64,000 nt of DNA from CALBPI01 sp039821605 (GCA_039821605.1 JBCBNV010000002.1:62001-126000), one strand, 5' to 3'. Counted from the stretch's first letter, positions 7,643 through 16,015 are shown. Translations and numbers: made by a program. The notes: generated by a model from the sequence alone, not told the origin.

Positions 7643-8836
7643 ATGTTCCAGAAACTCGAGCCGCTCGGCGGCGACCCCATCCTCGCGCTCATGGCGGCCT
7701 ACCGCGCCGACCCTTCGGCCGACAAGGTCGACCTGGGCGTTGGTGTCTACCAGGACGAGCAGGGCGTGACGCCCGTGTTGCGTGCGGTGACGGCCGCAGA
7801 GCAGGTGCTGCTCGACGAGCAGACCACCAAGGTCTACGTCGGCATCGCGGGGTCTGAGGCCTTCAACAGCTCGATGCAGTCGCTCATGTTCGGCGCGGAC
7901 CACCCGGCGGTGGCAGACGGGCGCATCACCACGGTGCAGAGCACAGGCGGCTCGGGCGGCCTGCGTGTTGCTGCGGAATTCCTGAACAGCATCCGGCCGC
8001 GCTGCCGCGTGTGGGTGACCACGCCAACCTGGCCCAACCATCGGCCGTTGCTCGGTGCCGCGGGTCTGGAGATTCGCGAGATCCCCTACTACGACGCCCG
8101 CGAAGGTGCCATCGATGTGACCAGAATGCTCGGCGGTATTGAAGCCATACCCGACGGCGACGTGCTGCTGCTCCACGGCTGCTGTCACAACCCGACGGGC
8201 GCCGACCTGACGCTGGCGCAATGGCAGGCCGTCACGGAACTGTGCGTGAGTAAAAACCTGCTGCCCTTCATCGACACGGCCTACCAGGGCTTTGCCGAGG
8301 GGCTCCACGAGGATGTGGCCGGCCTGCGTATGCTCGCCGCCAACGTGCCCGAGCTTATTGCCGTCGCGTCGTGTTCGAAAAACTTCGGTTTGTACCGCGA
8401 GCGCACGGGCGCGCTCTCGGTGATTACGGCCAGCACCGACGCCGCCGCAGCCACGCGCAGCCACCTCATGAAGATTGTGCGCGCGATGATCTCGATGCCG
8501 CCCGACCACGGCGCGGCCATTGTGGCGCAAATCCTGGGTGACGACGCGCTGCGCGCGATGTGGCTCGAGGAGCTGGCCGAGATGCGTGATCGCATGCGCG
8601 GTCAGCGACGCGATTTTGCGGCCGCCATGGCCGAGCGGGGCTACGATCGGTTCGGCTTCGTTGCCGATCAGTACGGCATGTTCTCGCTGCTCGGAGTTGA
8701 GCACGATGTCATCAAGACCATGCGCGAGCGCCACCATGTCTACATCGTCGGCTCGGGGCGTATCAACGTCGCCGGCCTGACATCGAGCAAGCTGCCTTAC
8801 GTCGCGGACGCATTGGCGGCCACGCTCAGCGACTGA
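7643..8836 (+). CDS. aspartate/aromatic amino acid aminotransferase (class I)
   Basis: PLP-dependent aminotransferase of fold type I, the AspC/TyrB branch: transfers the amino group between aspartate or aromatic amino acids and 2-oxoglutarate. The 397-residue length is typical. The PLP lysine is K246 in SCSKNFGLYRER, which is the AspC/TyrB signature. HGCCHNPTG (N183), D211 and Y214 provide other cofactor contacts, and GGSGGLR binds the phosphate. Substrate preference cannot be told from sequence alone, so no symbol is given. Its last 40 bases overlap the convergent REC-GGDEF-EAL gene. Confidence 0.92.
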   Translation: MFQKLEPLGGDPILALMAAYRADPSADKVDLGVGVYQDEQGVTPVLRAVTAAEQVLLDEQTTKVYVGIAGSEAFNSSMQSLMFGADHPAVADGRITTVQSTGGSGGLRVAAEFLNSIRPRCRVWVTTPTWPNHRPLLGAAGLEIREIPYYDAREGAIDVTRMLGGIEAIPDGDVLLLHGCCHNPTGADLTLAQWQAVTELCVSKNLLPFIDTAYQGFAEGLHEDVAGLRMLAANVPELIAVASCSKNFGLYRERTGALSVITASTDAAAATRSHLMKIVRAMISMPPDHGAAIVAQILGDDALRAMWLEELAEMRDRMRGQRRDFAAAMAERGYDRFGFVADQYGMFSLLGVEHDVIKTMRERHHVYIVGSGRINVAGLTSSKLPYVADALAATLSD

Positions 8837-11016
8837 CCCATCGTCCCGTCGCCGACGAACTCGACGAAGCTCTGTTCGCGACGCAGCATGGCTTCGAACT
8901 CGGCGGCCGGCAGCGGTTTCGAGAAGAAGTAGCCCTGAATCTCGTCACAGTCGTGGCGTGTCAGGAAGTCGAGTTGCTCGCGGTTCTCGACGCCCTCGGC
9001 GACCACGGTCAGGTGCAGGCTCTGCGCCATGCTGATGATGGCGCTACAAATCGCCGCGGCATCGTCCTCGGGCAGGTCATCGACGAATGAGCGGTCGATC
9101 TTGAGTGCATCGAGCGGGAACTGGCGCAGGTATGCCAGTGACGAATAGCCCGTCCCGAAGTCGTCGACGGCCAGCGAGATCCCCGTTTGCTTGAGCGCCT
9201 GCAGTGCGTCTCGCGTCTGCTTCACATCGCGCATGAGCACACCCTCGGTCAGTTCGAGGTGCAGCTTGTCGGCGTCAAGCTCGTAGGTGCCGAGTGCGGT
9301 CTCCACGACCGAGGCGATATCGTCCTGCCAGAACTGCTGACTCGACAGGTTGACCGACACGGGCACGATCGGGATGCCCTGGCGGGCCCACGACGCGAGC
9401 TGCCGGCAGGCCTCCTGCAGAATCCAGCGGCCAATGGGCACGATGAGTCCCGTGTCTTCGGCGATGGGAATAATCCGGGCCGGCGAGATGTAGCCGCGCT
9501 CCGGGTGCTTCCAGCGCAGCAGCGCCTCGGCGCCCGTGAGTTGCCAGCCGTTGGTGGTGATCTTGGGCTGGTAGTGCAGCTCGAACTGGCCGCGGTCGAG
9601 TGCGCGACGCAGATCGAGCTCGAGGTCCAGTCGCTCCAGCGAGCGCACTGACGTTGTCTCCGTGCAAAAAGAGTAGCCCGAACGACCCGCCTGCTTGGCC
9701 TGGTACATGGCGACATCGGCGGTCTTGAGCAGCGTCTCTTCGTCTTCGCCATCGTTGGGGTACAGCGCGATACCGATACTGGGCGTGACGACGAACTCGT
9801 GGCCCGAAAACTCGAACGGCACCTTGAGCCGGTCGATGATCCGGTTGGCCACCGTCTCGATGTTCTCGACGGCGGCCGTATCCCGCACGATCAGCGTGAA
9901 CTCATCGCCGCCGAGTCGGGCGACGTTGGTGTCGTCGGCGTTCGTGCTGCCCGGGCGTGCGACGAGATCCTCGGCGCGCAGACAACGCTCGAGTCGCTTG
10001 GCGACCATCTTGAGCAGCTCATCGCCGGCCGTGTGGCCCAGCGTATCGTTGATGCGCTTGAAGTGGTCGAGATCGATGTAGAGCAGCGCGAATGCAGCGT
10101 CGTCACGGCGCGCCTGTTCCATACACGCGCGCAGTTCGCTGGAGAAGTACTGCCGGTTGGGCAGGCCCGTGAGTGGGTCGAAGTACGCGAGCTGGCGAAT
10201 CTTGTGGTCGGCTTCCTTCTGCGAGGTCACGTCGCGGACAACGGCCAGCCCGAGCTTGGCGGTTTGCTTCACGACGCGAACTTCGTAGTGTCGCAGCCGG
10301 CCGTCGTCGCCAATGATGCTGATCGCGGACTCGACGGGTCGCCCAGAGCGCAACACAGCTTCTACATGCTGGCCGGCCGTGCGTTCGATTTCCCGTCGGA
10401 ACGCATGCTCGAACTCCGTCCAGGCGTCCGTGGTCATCGTGACTGTCGTGCCGGAAACGGGATCGAAGCTCGCGAGCGAGGTGTTGTCGCCCATGACCCG
10501 GCCGCGCGAGTCGATCGAGTAAAGCCGGTCGGGCAGCGCTTCGACAATCGCCTTGACGCGCGAGTGCGACTCGCGCAGTGCGGCCTGGGTGTGTGAGCCG
10601 CGCATGATGTAGCGCACGCGGTGCGCGAGGATCGACCAGGAAATCGGTTTGACGATGAAGTCGGTGGCGCCCACTTCGTAGGCGATGTTGACAGACTCGG
10701 CGTCCTCGCGCCCCGTGATCATGACGATGGGGGTGTAGCGGGTCTGCGGCCGCGCGCGAATCCAGCGAGTGAGCTCGAAGCCATCCATACCGGGCATGTC
10801 GACGTCGAGCAAAATCACGTCGGGCTCGACGCGTGACAATTGTTTCTGCGCGGCCGCGCCGGAGGCCGCATCGATGACCATGAACTCCGCGTGCTCGAGG
10901 AAGCGCCGCGTCATGAGGCGGATCGTGGCCTCGTCATCGACGATGAGCACGAGCGGCGGCCTGTCGGTGGGCGCGTCCGGCAGGATCCGGTAAATGCCGG
11001 TGATGCTTTCCGTCAT
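8797..11016 (-). CDS. response regulator with GGDEF and EAL domains
   Basis: Bifunctional c-di-GMP enzyme of 739 residues. An N-terminal receiver (acceptor Asp in ILLDVDMPGMDG, conserved K in FIVKPI) is followed by a PAS-like segment (about residues 145-270). The GGDEF domain has DPLTGLPNR, intact GGDEF and a RAED inhibitory-site candidate. The EAL domain has intact EALLRW, ELTEGVL and DDFGTGYSSL. Both catalytic signatures look active, so it may both make and degrade c-di-GMP depending on phosphorylation. The ATG lies one base after the stop of the upstream hybrid kinase, so they form an operon and the kinase HPt is the likely phosphodonor. Confidence 0.93.
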   Translation of the reverse strand: MTESITGIYRILPDAPTDRPPLVLIVDDEATIRLMTRRFLEHAEFMVIDAASGAAAQKQLSRVEPDVILLDVDMPGMDGFELTRWIRARPQTRYTPIVMITGREDAESVNIAYEVGATDFIVKPISWSILAHRVRYIMRGSHTQAALRESHSRVKAIVEALPDRLYSIDSRGRVMGDNTSLASFDPVSGTTVTMTTDAWTEFEHAFRREIERTAGQHVEAVLRSGRPVESAISIIGDDGRLRHYEVRVVKQTAKLGLAVVRDVTSQKEADHKIRQLAYFDPLTGLPNRQYFSSELRACMEQARRDDAAFALLYIDLDHFKRINDTLGHTAGDELLKMVAKRLERCLRAEDLVARPGSTNADDTNVARLGGDEFTLIVRDTAAVENIETVANRIIDRLKVPFEFSGHEFVVTPSIGIALYPNDGEDEETLLKTADVAMYQAKQAGRSGYSFCTETTSVRSLERLDLELDLRRALDRGQFELHYQPKITTNGWQLTGAEALLRWKHPERGYISPARIIPIAEDTGLIVPIGRWILQEACRQLASWARQGIPIVPVSVNLSSQQFWQDDIASVVETALGTYELDADKLHLELTEGVLMRDVKQTRDALQALKQTGISLAVDDFGTGYSSLAYLRQFPLDALKIDRSFVDDLPEDDAAAICSAIISMAQSLHLTVVAEGVENREQLDFLTRHDCDEIQGYFFSKPLPAAEFEAMLRREQSFVEFVGDGTMGQSLSVAANASAT

Positions 11017-11017
11017 C

Positions 11018-12730
11018 TCATGCGACCTGGCGTGCGCTCATTCCGCGCAGTTGTTCGATCGAGTAGCGGTAGCACACGCGCGCCTGATCCCAGAGTGGTT
11101 CTATCTCGGCGAGCCGCCCCTCACGGCCCATCTGCTCAAGTCGGGCACACTGCTCTCCGAAGAAGGCAAGGCCAACTGCGGCACTGCTCGACTTGAGCGC
11201 ATGTGCAGAGCTTGCGACGTCATCGGCGCGACCGTCCTCGACGGCGCCGCCCAGGCTCTCGACGAGCGACTGCGACGAGGTCAGGTACTCGCCGACGATC
11301 TCATCGAAGATCACCGACTCTCCGTCCTGATCGAGCATGCGGATTTCGTTCAGGGCGCGCTCGTCGATGAGCGACATCGCCGCGTACTGGCTGGTGCCCT
11401 CGATCGTCTCGGAGACGGGCAAGCTCGTCGTGCCGTTCGTCCACTTGTCGAGCATCGACTCGAGCTGGTCGCGCGTGAACGGCTTGGTCAGATAGTCGTT
11501 CATGCCGGCCTCGAGGCAGGCTTCGCGGTCGCCTGACAGAGCGTTGGCGGTCAGCGCGACAACAGGCAGGTTGTCGAAACGTGCGTCGGCGCGGATGCGC
11601 CGCGTGGCCTCGAAGCCATCGACTTCGGGCATCTGGCAGTCCATGAACACGAAGTCGAAGCTGTGCGCGTCAAGGATATCGAGCGCCTCTGCGCCGTTAT
11701 TGGCCACTTCGACGGCCACGCCGATGCGCTTTAAGATCTCGCTGGCCACGCACTGGTTGACGACGTTGTCCTCGACGAGCAGGACGCGGCGAACCGACGG
11801 CTCTGGCGAGGGTGTCGCAACAGATGCGGTCTTCTCGAAGCGCGACCGGATCCGGGGGTGTTGCGAGATGCAGTCGAACAGCTCGGACGCGCGCACGGGC
11901 ATGTTGAGCACGATACTGTCGGTCGATTCCTGAAGCACTGTGAACCGGCCGGTCGACAGGTCGTTGCCCGTGATCACGAGCATCGTGTCGCGGTGCGCCG
12001 TGTCGCTGTGCAACGCGGCCAGCAGCGTATCGAGTTCGTCACCATCGGTTTCGTGGGTCACGAACACCATGCTGATGTGGCGGTCGCGGCTGCTCGATTC
12101 GACAAGCACCTCGATGGCCGTGCCGATGTCGAGCACGGAACGTACGTCGAGTCCCCAGGAGCGCAAGTGCGCTTCGAGCAGCCTGCGCGCGACAATGTCG
12201 CCGTCAACGATGAGCGCCTGACTGTTGCGCAGTGCATCGGTCACCGTCGTTGACGTCATGCGATCGATGGAACCGGGGCGGATCGCGCCCGACACCGTGG
12301 CACGGGTACCCGTCTCGGGCGAGCTCTCAATCTCGAGCGTGGCGCCCATCATTTCGGCGAGCTGCTTCGAGATCATGAGGCCGAAGCCAACGTGGTTGCC
12401 GACGGGCAGCGACTCGCGCTGGTCAGGGGCGCTGAACATGATGTTCTGGATGCTCGGGTCGATGCCGGGCCCCGTGTCTTCCACGGTGATCGTGAACGCG
12501 CCCGACGGCTGGGCGCCGGCCGTGACCGTGACCGAACCGGTCTCGGTGTACTCGAGCGCATTCGCCAGCAGATTGGTGATGAGTTGTCGCACAGACCAGC
12601 TGTCGTAGTCGTACAGCGTCTTGCAGGCCGCGTTGATCCGGCAATTCAGCGACAAGGCCTTCGCGGAGGCGCGCGCCGCAGCCAGTTCGACGGTTTGCTC
12701 GATGGTTTCGTGAAGACTTTCGTGCGTCAT
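11018..12730 (-). CDS. hybrid sensor protein lacking the DHp domain: HATPase-REC-REC-HPt
   Basis: A 570-residue phosphorelay protein. It opens almost directly in a HATPase domain: LITNLLANALEYTE (N box), VEDTGPGID (G1), VGFGLMISKQL (G2). No sensor or H-box helix pair precedes this, although hybrid kinases normally have one. A first receiver (about 180-300) is degenerate, with VFVTHETDGDEL where the acceptor aspartate should be. The second receiver is canonical (FVFMDCQMPEVDG, Asp near 364; K in YLTKPF). An HPt follows with AHALKSSSAAVG, His near 510. In-frame sequence upstream of the ATG stays open for about 27 codons to a TAG and encodes no H-box. It is the first gene of an operon with the REC-GGDEF-EAL gene. 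Confidence 0.85.
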   Translation of the reverse strand: MTHESLHETIEQTVELAAARASAKALSLNCRINAACKTLYDYDSWSVRQLITNLLANALEYTETGSVTVTAGAQPSGAFTITVEDTGPGIDPSIQNIMFSAPDQRESLPVGNHVGFGLMISKQLAEMMGATLEIESSPETGTRATVSGAIRPGSIDRMTSTTVTDALRNSQALIVDGDIVARRLLEAHLRSWGLDVRSVLDIGTAIEVLVESSSRDRHISMVFVTHETDGDELDTLLAALHSDTAHRDTMLVITGNDLSTGRFTVLQESTDSIVLNMPVRASELFDCISQHPRIRSRFEKTASVATPSPEPSVRRVLLVEDNVVNQCVASEILKRIGVAVEVANNGAEALDILDAHSFDFVFMDCQMPEVDGFEATRRIRADARFDNLPVVALTANALSGDREACLEAGMNDYLTKPFTRDQLESMLDKWTNGTTSLPVSETIEGTSQYAAMSLIDERALNEIRMLDQDGESVIFDEIVGEYLTSSQSLVESLGGAVEDGRADDVASSAHALKSSSAAVGLAFFGEQCARLEQMGREGRLAEIEPLWDQARVCYRYSIEQLRGMSARQVA

Positions 12731-12807
12731 GTCGATCGCCTGCGCCTCCGTGTGCAGGTTCCGTGCATCAGTCAGGCGCGCGCCGTGGCGAACACCCAGT
12801 CCCTGTT

Positions 12808-12819
12808 GCCGCTAGCGGC
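12808..12819. repeat. palindrome GCCGCTAGCGGC, copy 1
   Basis: A perfect 12-bp palindrome preceded by TT. The identical 14-mer TTGCCGCTAGCGGC recurs at 12916-12929, 110 bases away in the same orientation. Copy 1 lies 78 bases upstream of the hybrid kinase ATG, in the divergent promoter region. It could be an operator. Confidence 0.5.
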
Positions 12820-12908
12820 CCGCAACGCCTGAGCTTTAGCGGTTCGGGGGTGTTTGACGGGCGTGTCACACGGCCACACGACATAACACGCGGGCACTAA
12901 AGTGCGGC

Positions 12909-13766
12909 GTGGCGCTTGCCGCTAGCGGCAGGACGAAATGGGCGACGGCATACGGCACCGAGCGGGTGTCGATATCGCGTCTGCACCGGGAGACTTGGCG
13001 GGACCTTGCTGTGAGCTGGGACGGCGACGACAACGATTCACAGGCGTTTTCGCGGTTGCTGTCGCGAGACGTGGCTGCGCTGGTGCGTTCGGCGCGCCAG
13101 CTCTCAGGTTATGTCCGCGAGGACGTGCTGCGCGGCGACGTCGATGCCGCCATGCAGGCGTTGGGTCTGCTCGACGTACGTCTGGCCAGTCTCGACCGGT
13201 TTGTAGCCGAGTACCTGCGCTACGAGCGGGCAGGCAACCGTCAGCCGAGGATCGAATGGTTCAGCCTGCGCCGGGTCATTGCGGCCGAGTTCCGGCGCAT
13301 CGGGCCGCCCTCGAGCGCGACGCTGGCCGTCAATGCGCTCACGGGGCGCGTGCAGGCGGACCGCGCGCTGGCCTCGGACGCGCTGCACGAGGTGATGCAT
13401 AACGCACTCGTGCATCACCCTGAGCCCGGCAGGCTCGACGTCGTCGTCGACGTCACCGAGGCCAACGAAGGCCGCATGGAGCTCGCCGTCTATGACAATG
13501 GCGTTGGCATCCCGGCCGCAGCCGCGGACCGGGTCTTTGAGCCCTACGTCAAACTCTCCGCTGCCGAGGGTTCAGGGCGTTACGGCCTTGGCCTGGCCTG
13601 GTGCCGACGTGCCCTGGAGGCCGCGGGTGGTTACATCGCGGTGCGCAATGCGGGCCGCGGGGCCTGTATCGTCATCGGCCTGCCCATCGGCGCGGCAACC
13701 ATCGACGACGTCGCAGAAGACGTGGCCGATGCCGAGGCACCGGCACCCCGCCTGCGCCTCGTCTGA
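12909..13766 (+). CDS. HATPase sensor-kinase-like protein without phospho-acceptor His
   Basis: A 285-residue soluble protein with no membrane span. Residues about 45-110 resemble the dimerisation helices of phytochrome-type kinases, where SHDLQEPLR is expected. Here the aligned stretch is LSRDVAALVR, so the histidine is replaced by R53. The ATPase core is intact: HEVMHNALVHHP (N box), YDNGVGIPA (G1), GRYGLGLAWC (G2). It may therefore bind ATP without autophosphorylating, or act on a partner. The start is uncertain: GTG 12909 has no good ribosome site and lies inside a candidate operator region; GTG 12966 or GTG 13011 are alternatives. It diverges from the DHp-less hybrid kinase. Confidence 0.75.
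   Translation: MALAASGRTKWATAYGTERVSISRLHRETWRDLAVSWDGDDNDSQAFSRLLSRDVAALVRSARQLSGYVREDVLRGDVDAAMQALGLLDVRLASLDRFVAEYLRYERAGNRQPRIEWFSLRRVIAAEFRRIGPPSSATLAVNALTGRVQADRALASDALHEVMHNALVHHPEPGRLDVVVDVTEANEGRMELAVYDNGVGIPAAAADRVFEPYVKLSAAEGSGRYGLGLAWCRRALEAAGGYIAVRNAGRGACIVIGLPIGAATIDDVAEDVADAEAPAPRLRLV
12918..12929. repeat. palindrome GCCGCTAGCGGC, copy 2
   Basis: Second identical copy of the 12-bp palindrome (with the preceding TT at 12916-12917). It falls just inside the longest reading of the rightward kinase-like gene, which argues that the true start of that gene is farther downstream if the site is an operator. Confidence 0.5.
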
Positions 13767-13773
13767 AACGAAA

Positions 13774-13793
13774 ACGGCGCCAAAAGGCGCCGT
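13774..13793. terminator. bidirectional hairpin terminator
   Basis: An 8-bp stem (ACGGCGCC / GGCGCCGT) with an AAAA loop. On the minus strand it is followed by TTTTCGTTTC, so it should end the flgA-csrA side. On the plus strand it is followed by CTTTC and could end the kinase-like gene, which stops at 13766. Confidence 0.75.
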
Positions 13794-13826
13794 CTTTCAA
13801 TCGTCGATTCGTATCAGTCAGGCGCG

Positions 13827-14027
13827 TTACTTCTCGCCGTCCTTTCTCCAGATCGACAGCGCACTGGGCGCCGCCACGCCCATCTTGACGCGGTGACCGG
13901 CCCCCGAAAAGACCGTGATTTCGATCGGGCCTTCGCCAAAGATCTCACCGACGGGTGTCGACGGATCCAGGTCCTTGCTGGGCTCGATCAATATGGACTC
14001 GGCATTTCGCCGGCTCACGATCAGCAT
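13827..14027 (-). CDS. csrA: CsrA-family RNA-binding regulator with a long insertion
   Basis: CsrA/RsmA binds GGA motifs in mRNA leaders as a dimer and controls motility and carbon use. The 66-residue product starts MLIVSRRNAES, like canonical MLILTRRxGE. It continues to the core VKMGVAAPSALSIWRKD, aligning with VRIGVNAPxxVxVHREE including the RNA-contacting arginine. Between strand 2 and strand 3 there are about 17 extra residues (EPSKDLDPSTPVGEIFGEGP), and the C-terminal helix is short. The ATG 14025-14027 has AAGGAG seven bases upstream. It is the last gene after flgM-flgN, so it is probably expressed with late flagellar genes. Confidence 0.85.
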   Translation of the reverse strand: MLIVSRRNAESILIEPSKDLDPSTPVGEIFGEGPIEITVFSGAGHRVKMGVAAPSALSIWRKDGEK

Positions 14028-14062
14028 GGGTGACTCCTTGTCTCGCTGTTCGTCCCCGAGCG

Positions 14063-14551
14063 TCAGACTTCTGCAAGCGCCCGATATTGACCGGTAGTTT
14101 CCGTCTTCCCGGTCGCGCCGTATGTTTCCGGCTCTTGTGGTTCGTCGCGAAGCACACTGAGTGCTTCGCTCGTGTTGCGGCGCTGCGAATTGATCACTGC
14201 GCCATTGGTCTGGTTGGCCTTGCGGCACGCCGCGAGCAGCTCGAGCGTGCGCGACCAGAGTGCCTGCAGCGCGCGGTTGCGGTCGTTGTCGAGCACAAAT
14301 CGCTGCATCGACGGCAGGTCCTCCTTGTAACGACAGGCCGCGAGCAGCGCACGCCGGCGTTGCTCGAGTTTCTCGAGTGCCGCCAGGTGGACCTTCTTGC
14401 GACCCACGGCGCTATCGAGCGCGCTCGCATCGTCGCCGGCCAGCGCCAGGCGCTCGTCCTGGAGCGCATTATAGAGGCGCTCGCAGGACTTCACGGTGTC
14501 GCTGAGCAGCGCATGCGTCTGCTCAAAGCGTTGTGCCGCTGCGTCCGTCAT
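14063..14551 (-). CDS. flgN: FlgN flagellar export chaperone
   Basis: FlgN binds the hook-filament junction proteins FlgK and FlgL in the cytoplasm and delivers them to the export gate. The product starting at ATG 14551 (MTDAAAQRFEQTHALLSD) is 162 residues and almost entirely helical. It has the heptad-rich region LYNALQDERLALAGDDASAL and VGRKKVHLAALEKLEQRRRA typical of FlgN, and a polar tail. The reading frame is open a further 20 codons upstream, but that would overlap flgM. It begins 7 bases after the flgM stop. Confidence 0.85.
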   Translation of the reverse strand: MTDAAAQRFEQTHALLSDTVKSCERLYNALQDERLALAGDDASALDSAVGRKKVHLAALEKLEQRRRALLAACRYKEDLPSMQRFVLDNDRNRALQALWSRTLELLAACRKANQTNGAVINSQRRNTSEALSVLRDEPQEPETYGATGKTETTGQYRALAEV

Positions 14552-14558
14552 TCGTGAT

Positions 14559-14873
14559 TCAGCCGAGCTCGCGATCGCTCTGCAGCAGCTTCTCGGCAAT
14601 GACGCGGTCATCGACCTGGTAGCTACCGTCGGCGATCTCAGCCTTCACAGCTTCAACTTTCTTTACGTCTACGACAGGCGTTTCTGCAAGCTGGCCCTCA
14701 ACCCGCTCGAGCAGCCGTGCGCCGTCGGTCAGTGCAACGGTATCGTCGCCTGCCGGCCGTTCGCCGCCACGCTCGGCGGCTGGGCGTTCTTCGCCTTCTA
14801 CGCGCCGTGATTTGTTGACGTCGGTAATCTTCGGGAGACCCGATTTCGATACACCATTGATGTCATTTCCCAT
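14559..14873 (-). CDS. flgM: FlgM anti-sigma-28 factor
   Basis: FlgM binds FliA (sigma-28) and blocks late flagellar transcription until it is exported through the completed hook. The 104-residue protein has a disordered polar N-terminus and the C-terminal sigma-binding part KVEAVKAEIADGSYQVDDRV followed by IAEKLLQSDREL, a FlgM hallmark. Start MGNDINGVSKSG has GGAG upstream. A sigma-28-type promoter at 14910-14936 lies 37 bases before the start, giving the usual FliA feedback, in addition to read-through from flgA. Confidence 0.93.
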   Translation of the reverse strand: MGNDINGVSKSGLPKITDVNKSRRVEGEERPAAERGGERPAGDDTVALTDGARLLERVEGQLAETPVVDVKKVEAVKAEIADGSYQVDDRVIAEKLLQSDRELG

Positions 14874-14909
14874 GGGATAACTCCCTCACGTTTTATCTCC
14901 GTGCCCTGC

Positions 14910-14936
14910 TTAGCGGCAGAGCGAAACCTAGCTTTA
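14910..14936 (-). promoter_or_regulatory. sigma-28 promoter of flgM
   Basis: Reading on the minus strand, TAAA (14936-14933), 15 bases, then GCCGCTAA (14917-14910). The consensus is TAAA-N15-GCCGATAA, so there is one mismatch. It lies just upstream of flgM, a classic FliA target. Confidence 0.75.
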
Positions 14937-14993
14937 GGACATTTTGTGAAATTTCGCACAGTTTTGTTTCGCGGCACCATGCTACCCGCGCGA

Positions 14994-15800
14994 TCATCGT
15001 CTGCCTGTCACCCGCACTTCGGCCGCGTTGAGCGCGATGCCCTCGACAATGGCGCCTGAACTGGCGTTGCGCGCCCGAATGCGGCCCCCCACGGGGGCGC
15101 TGTTGAGCGCGACACCGCCCATGCGGATGGCCACGGGGCCTGTCCCCGAGATCAGTGCCACGGCCTGTCCGCGGCGAATGGCGTCGTCGGCCTTGAGCTG
15201 ATTGGGGCGCAGGACGCTGCCCGCTGCGACCGACTGAGTCAGCACGTGGCCGATCGCGTCCTCGGCCCGCAACAGGTAGCCGCCGGGAAGGCGGCTCGCG
15301 TCCAGCTTACGACTGCCGAGGTCCGCCGCGTCCAGGATGTGGCCGCGCGGCAGGTTGTGCGCGATCGTCACCACCTGTTCGAATTGTGACACCGTGACCG
15401 GGACGTAGACCTTCCAGGGCGTGCTGCCCGTGCAGGCCACGCGCACCGTTTCTCGCCGTGCACCGGGGCGGGCGTCGAGCCGCGCGGTCGTCAACGGCCG
15501 GTCGCAGGCGCTGAGCCGGAGCCTGGCGTCGGGGGCCTGGGCCTCGATGAGCGTACGTTCGGGGTCGAGTCCACGGGCCGCGATGACGGCGTCGCGTGCC
15601 GCCGCGGCGATGTCGGCGGGCGCGGCACTGCTGGCCGACGCCGCGTGCGACAACGCGAGACCGATGACCAGTGCGCAGGCCGCGAGCGTCAAGAATCCGA
15701 CACCACGCCGGCCCTGCGGCATCTCGGGTGGCGCCTGATTGCTGAGTAAAAACTCAATCAGTTCAGTTGTTTGTCTTGATTTTGCTTGTCGCTTCGGCAT
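14994..15800 (-). CDS. flgA: FlgA P-ring assembly chaperone
   Basis: FlgA is the periplasmic chaperone for FlgI polymerisation into the P ring. The product from ATG 15800 is 268 residues. It has a hydrophobic export segment (about residues 36-55, FLTLAACALVIGLALSHAAS) followed by the SAF-like domain containing VVTIAHNLPRGHILDAADL, AIGHVLTQSVAAGSVLRP and GVALNSAPVGGRIRARNASS. ATG 15800 is preceded by GGAG; the internal ATG 15722, giving a conventional signal peptide, has no ribosome site. The 26-residue polar extension (MPKRQAKSRQTTELIEFLLS...) before the export signal is unusual. It diverges from flgB. Confidence 0.9.
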   Translation of the reverse strand: MPKRQAKSRQTTELIEFLLSNQAPPEMPQGRRGVGFLTLAACALVIGLALSHAASASSAAPADIAAAARDAVIAARGLDPERTLIEAQAPDARLRLSACDRPLTTARLDARPGARRETVRVACTGSTPWKVYVPVTVSQFEQVVTIAHNLPRGHILDAADLGSRKLDASRLPGGYLLRAEDAIGHVLTQSVAAGSVLRPNQLKADDAIRRGQAVALISGTGPVAIRMGGVALNSAPVGGRIRARNASSGAIVEGIALNAAEVRVTGRR

Positions 15801-15999
15801 TTCGGGCTCCGTGGTTGGCTGCCGGTCGAAAGGGAATCTGCAAGAGCTGTGCCACCCGCGCGACTCCCTGCCCGGGCGTCGGTTCATTGACGCAAACCCG
15901 GCAAAACCCCGCCTGTCTGCGGCAACGGCTTGCCGCCCGCACCGGCAATGGCCGCAGCCGCTTCGCCGAGAACTATATAAATCAATCACTTGAAATAGC

Positions 16000-16015
16000 T
16001 GGCACGGGCTTTGCT
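16000..16015 (+). promoter_or_regulatory. sigma-54 promoter of the flgB operon
   Basis: TGGCACG-GGCT-TTGCT, an exact match to the TGGCACG-N4-TTGC -24/-12 consensus. It lies 55 bases upstream of the flgB ATG. FleR or FleQ is the likely activator. Confidence 0.88.
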
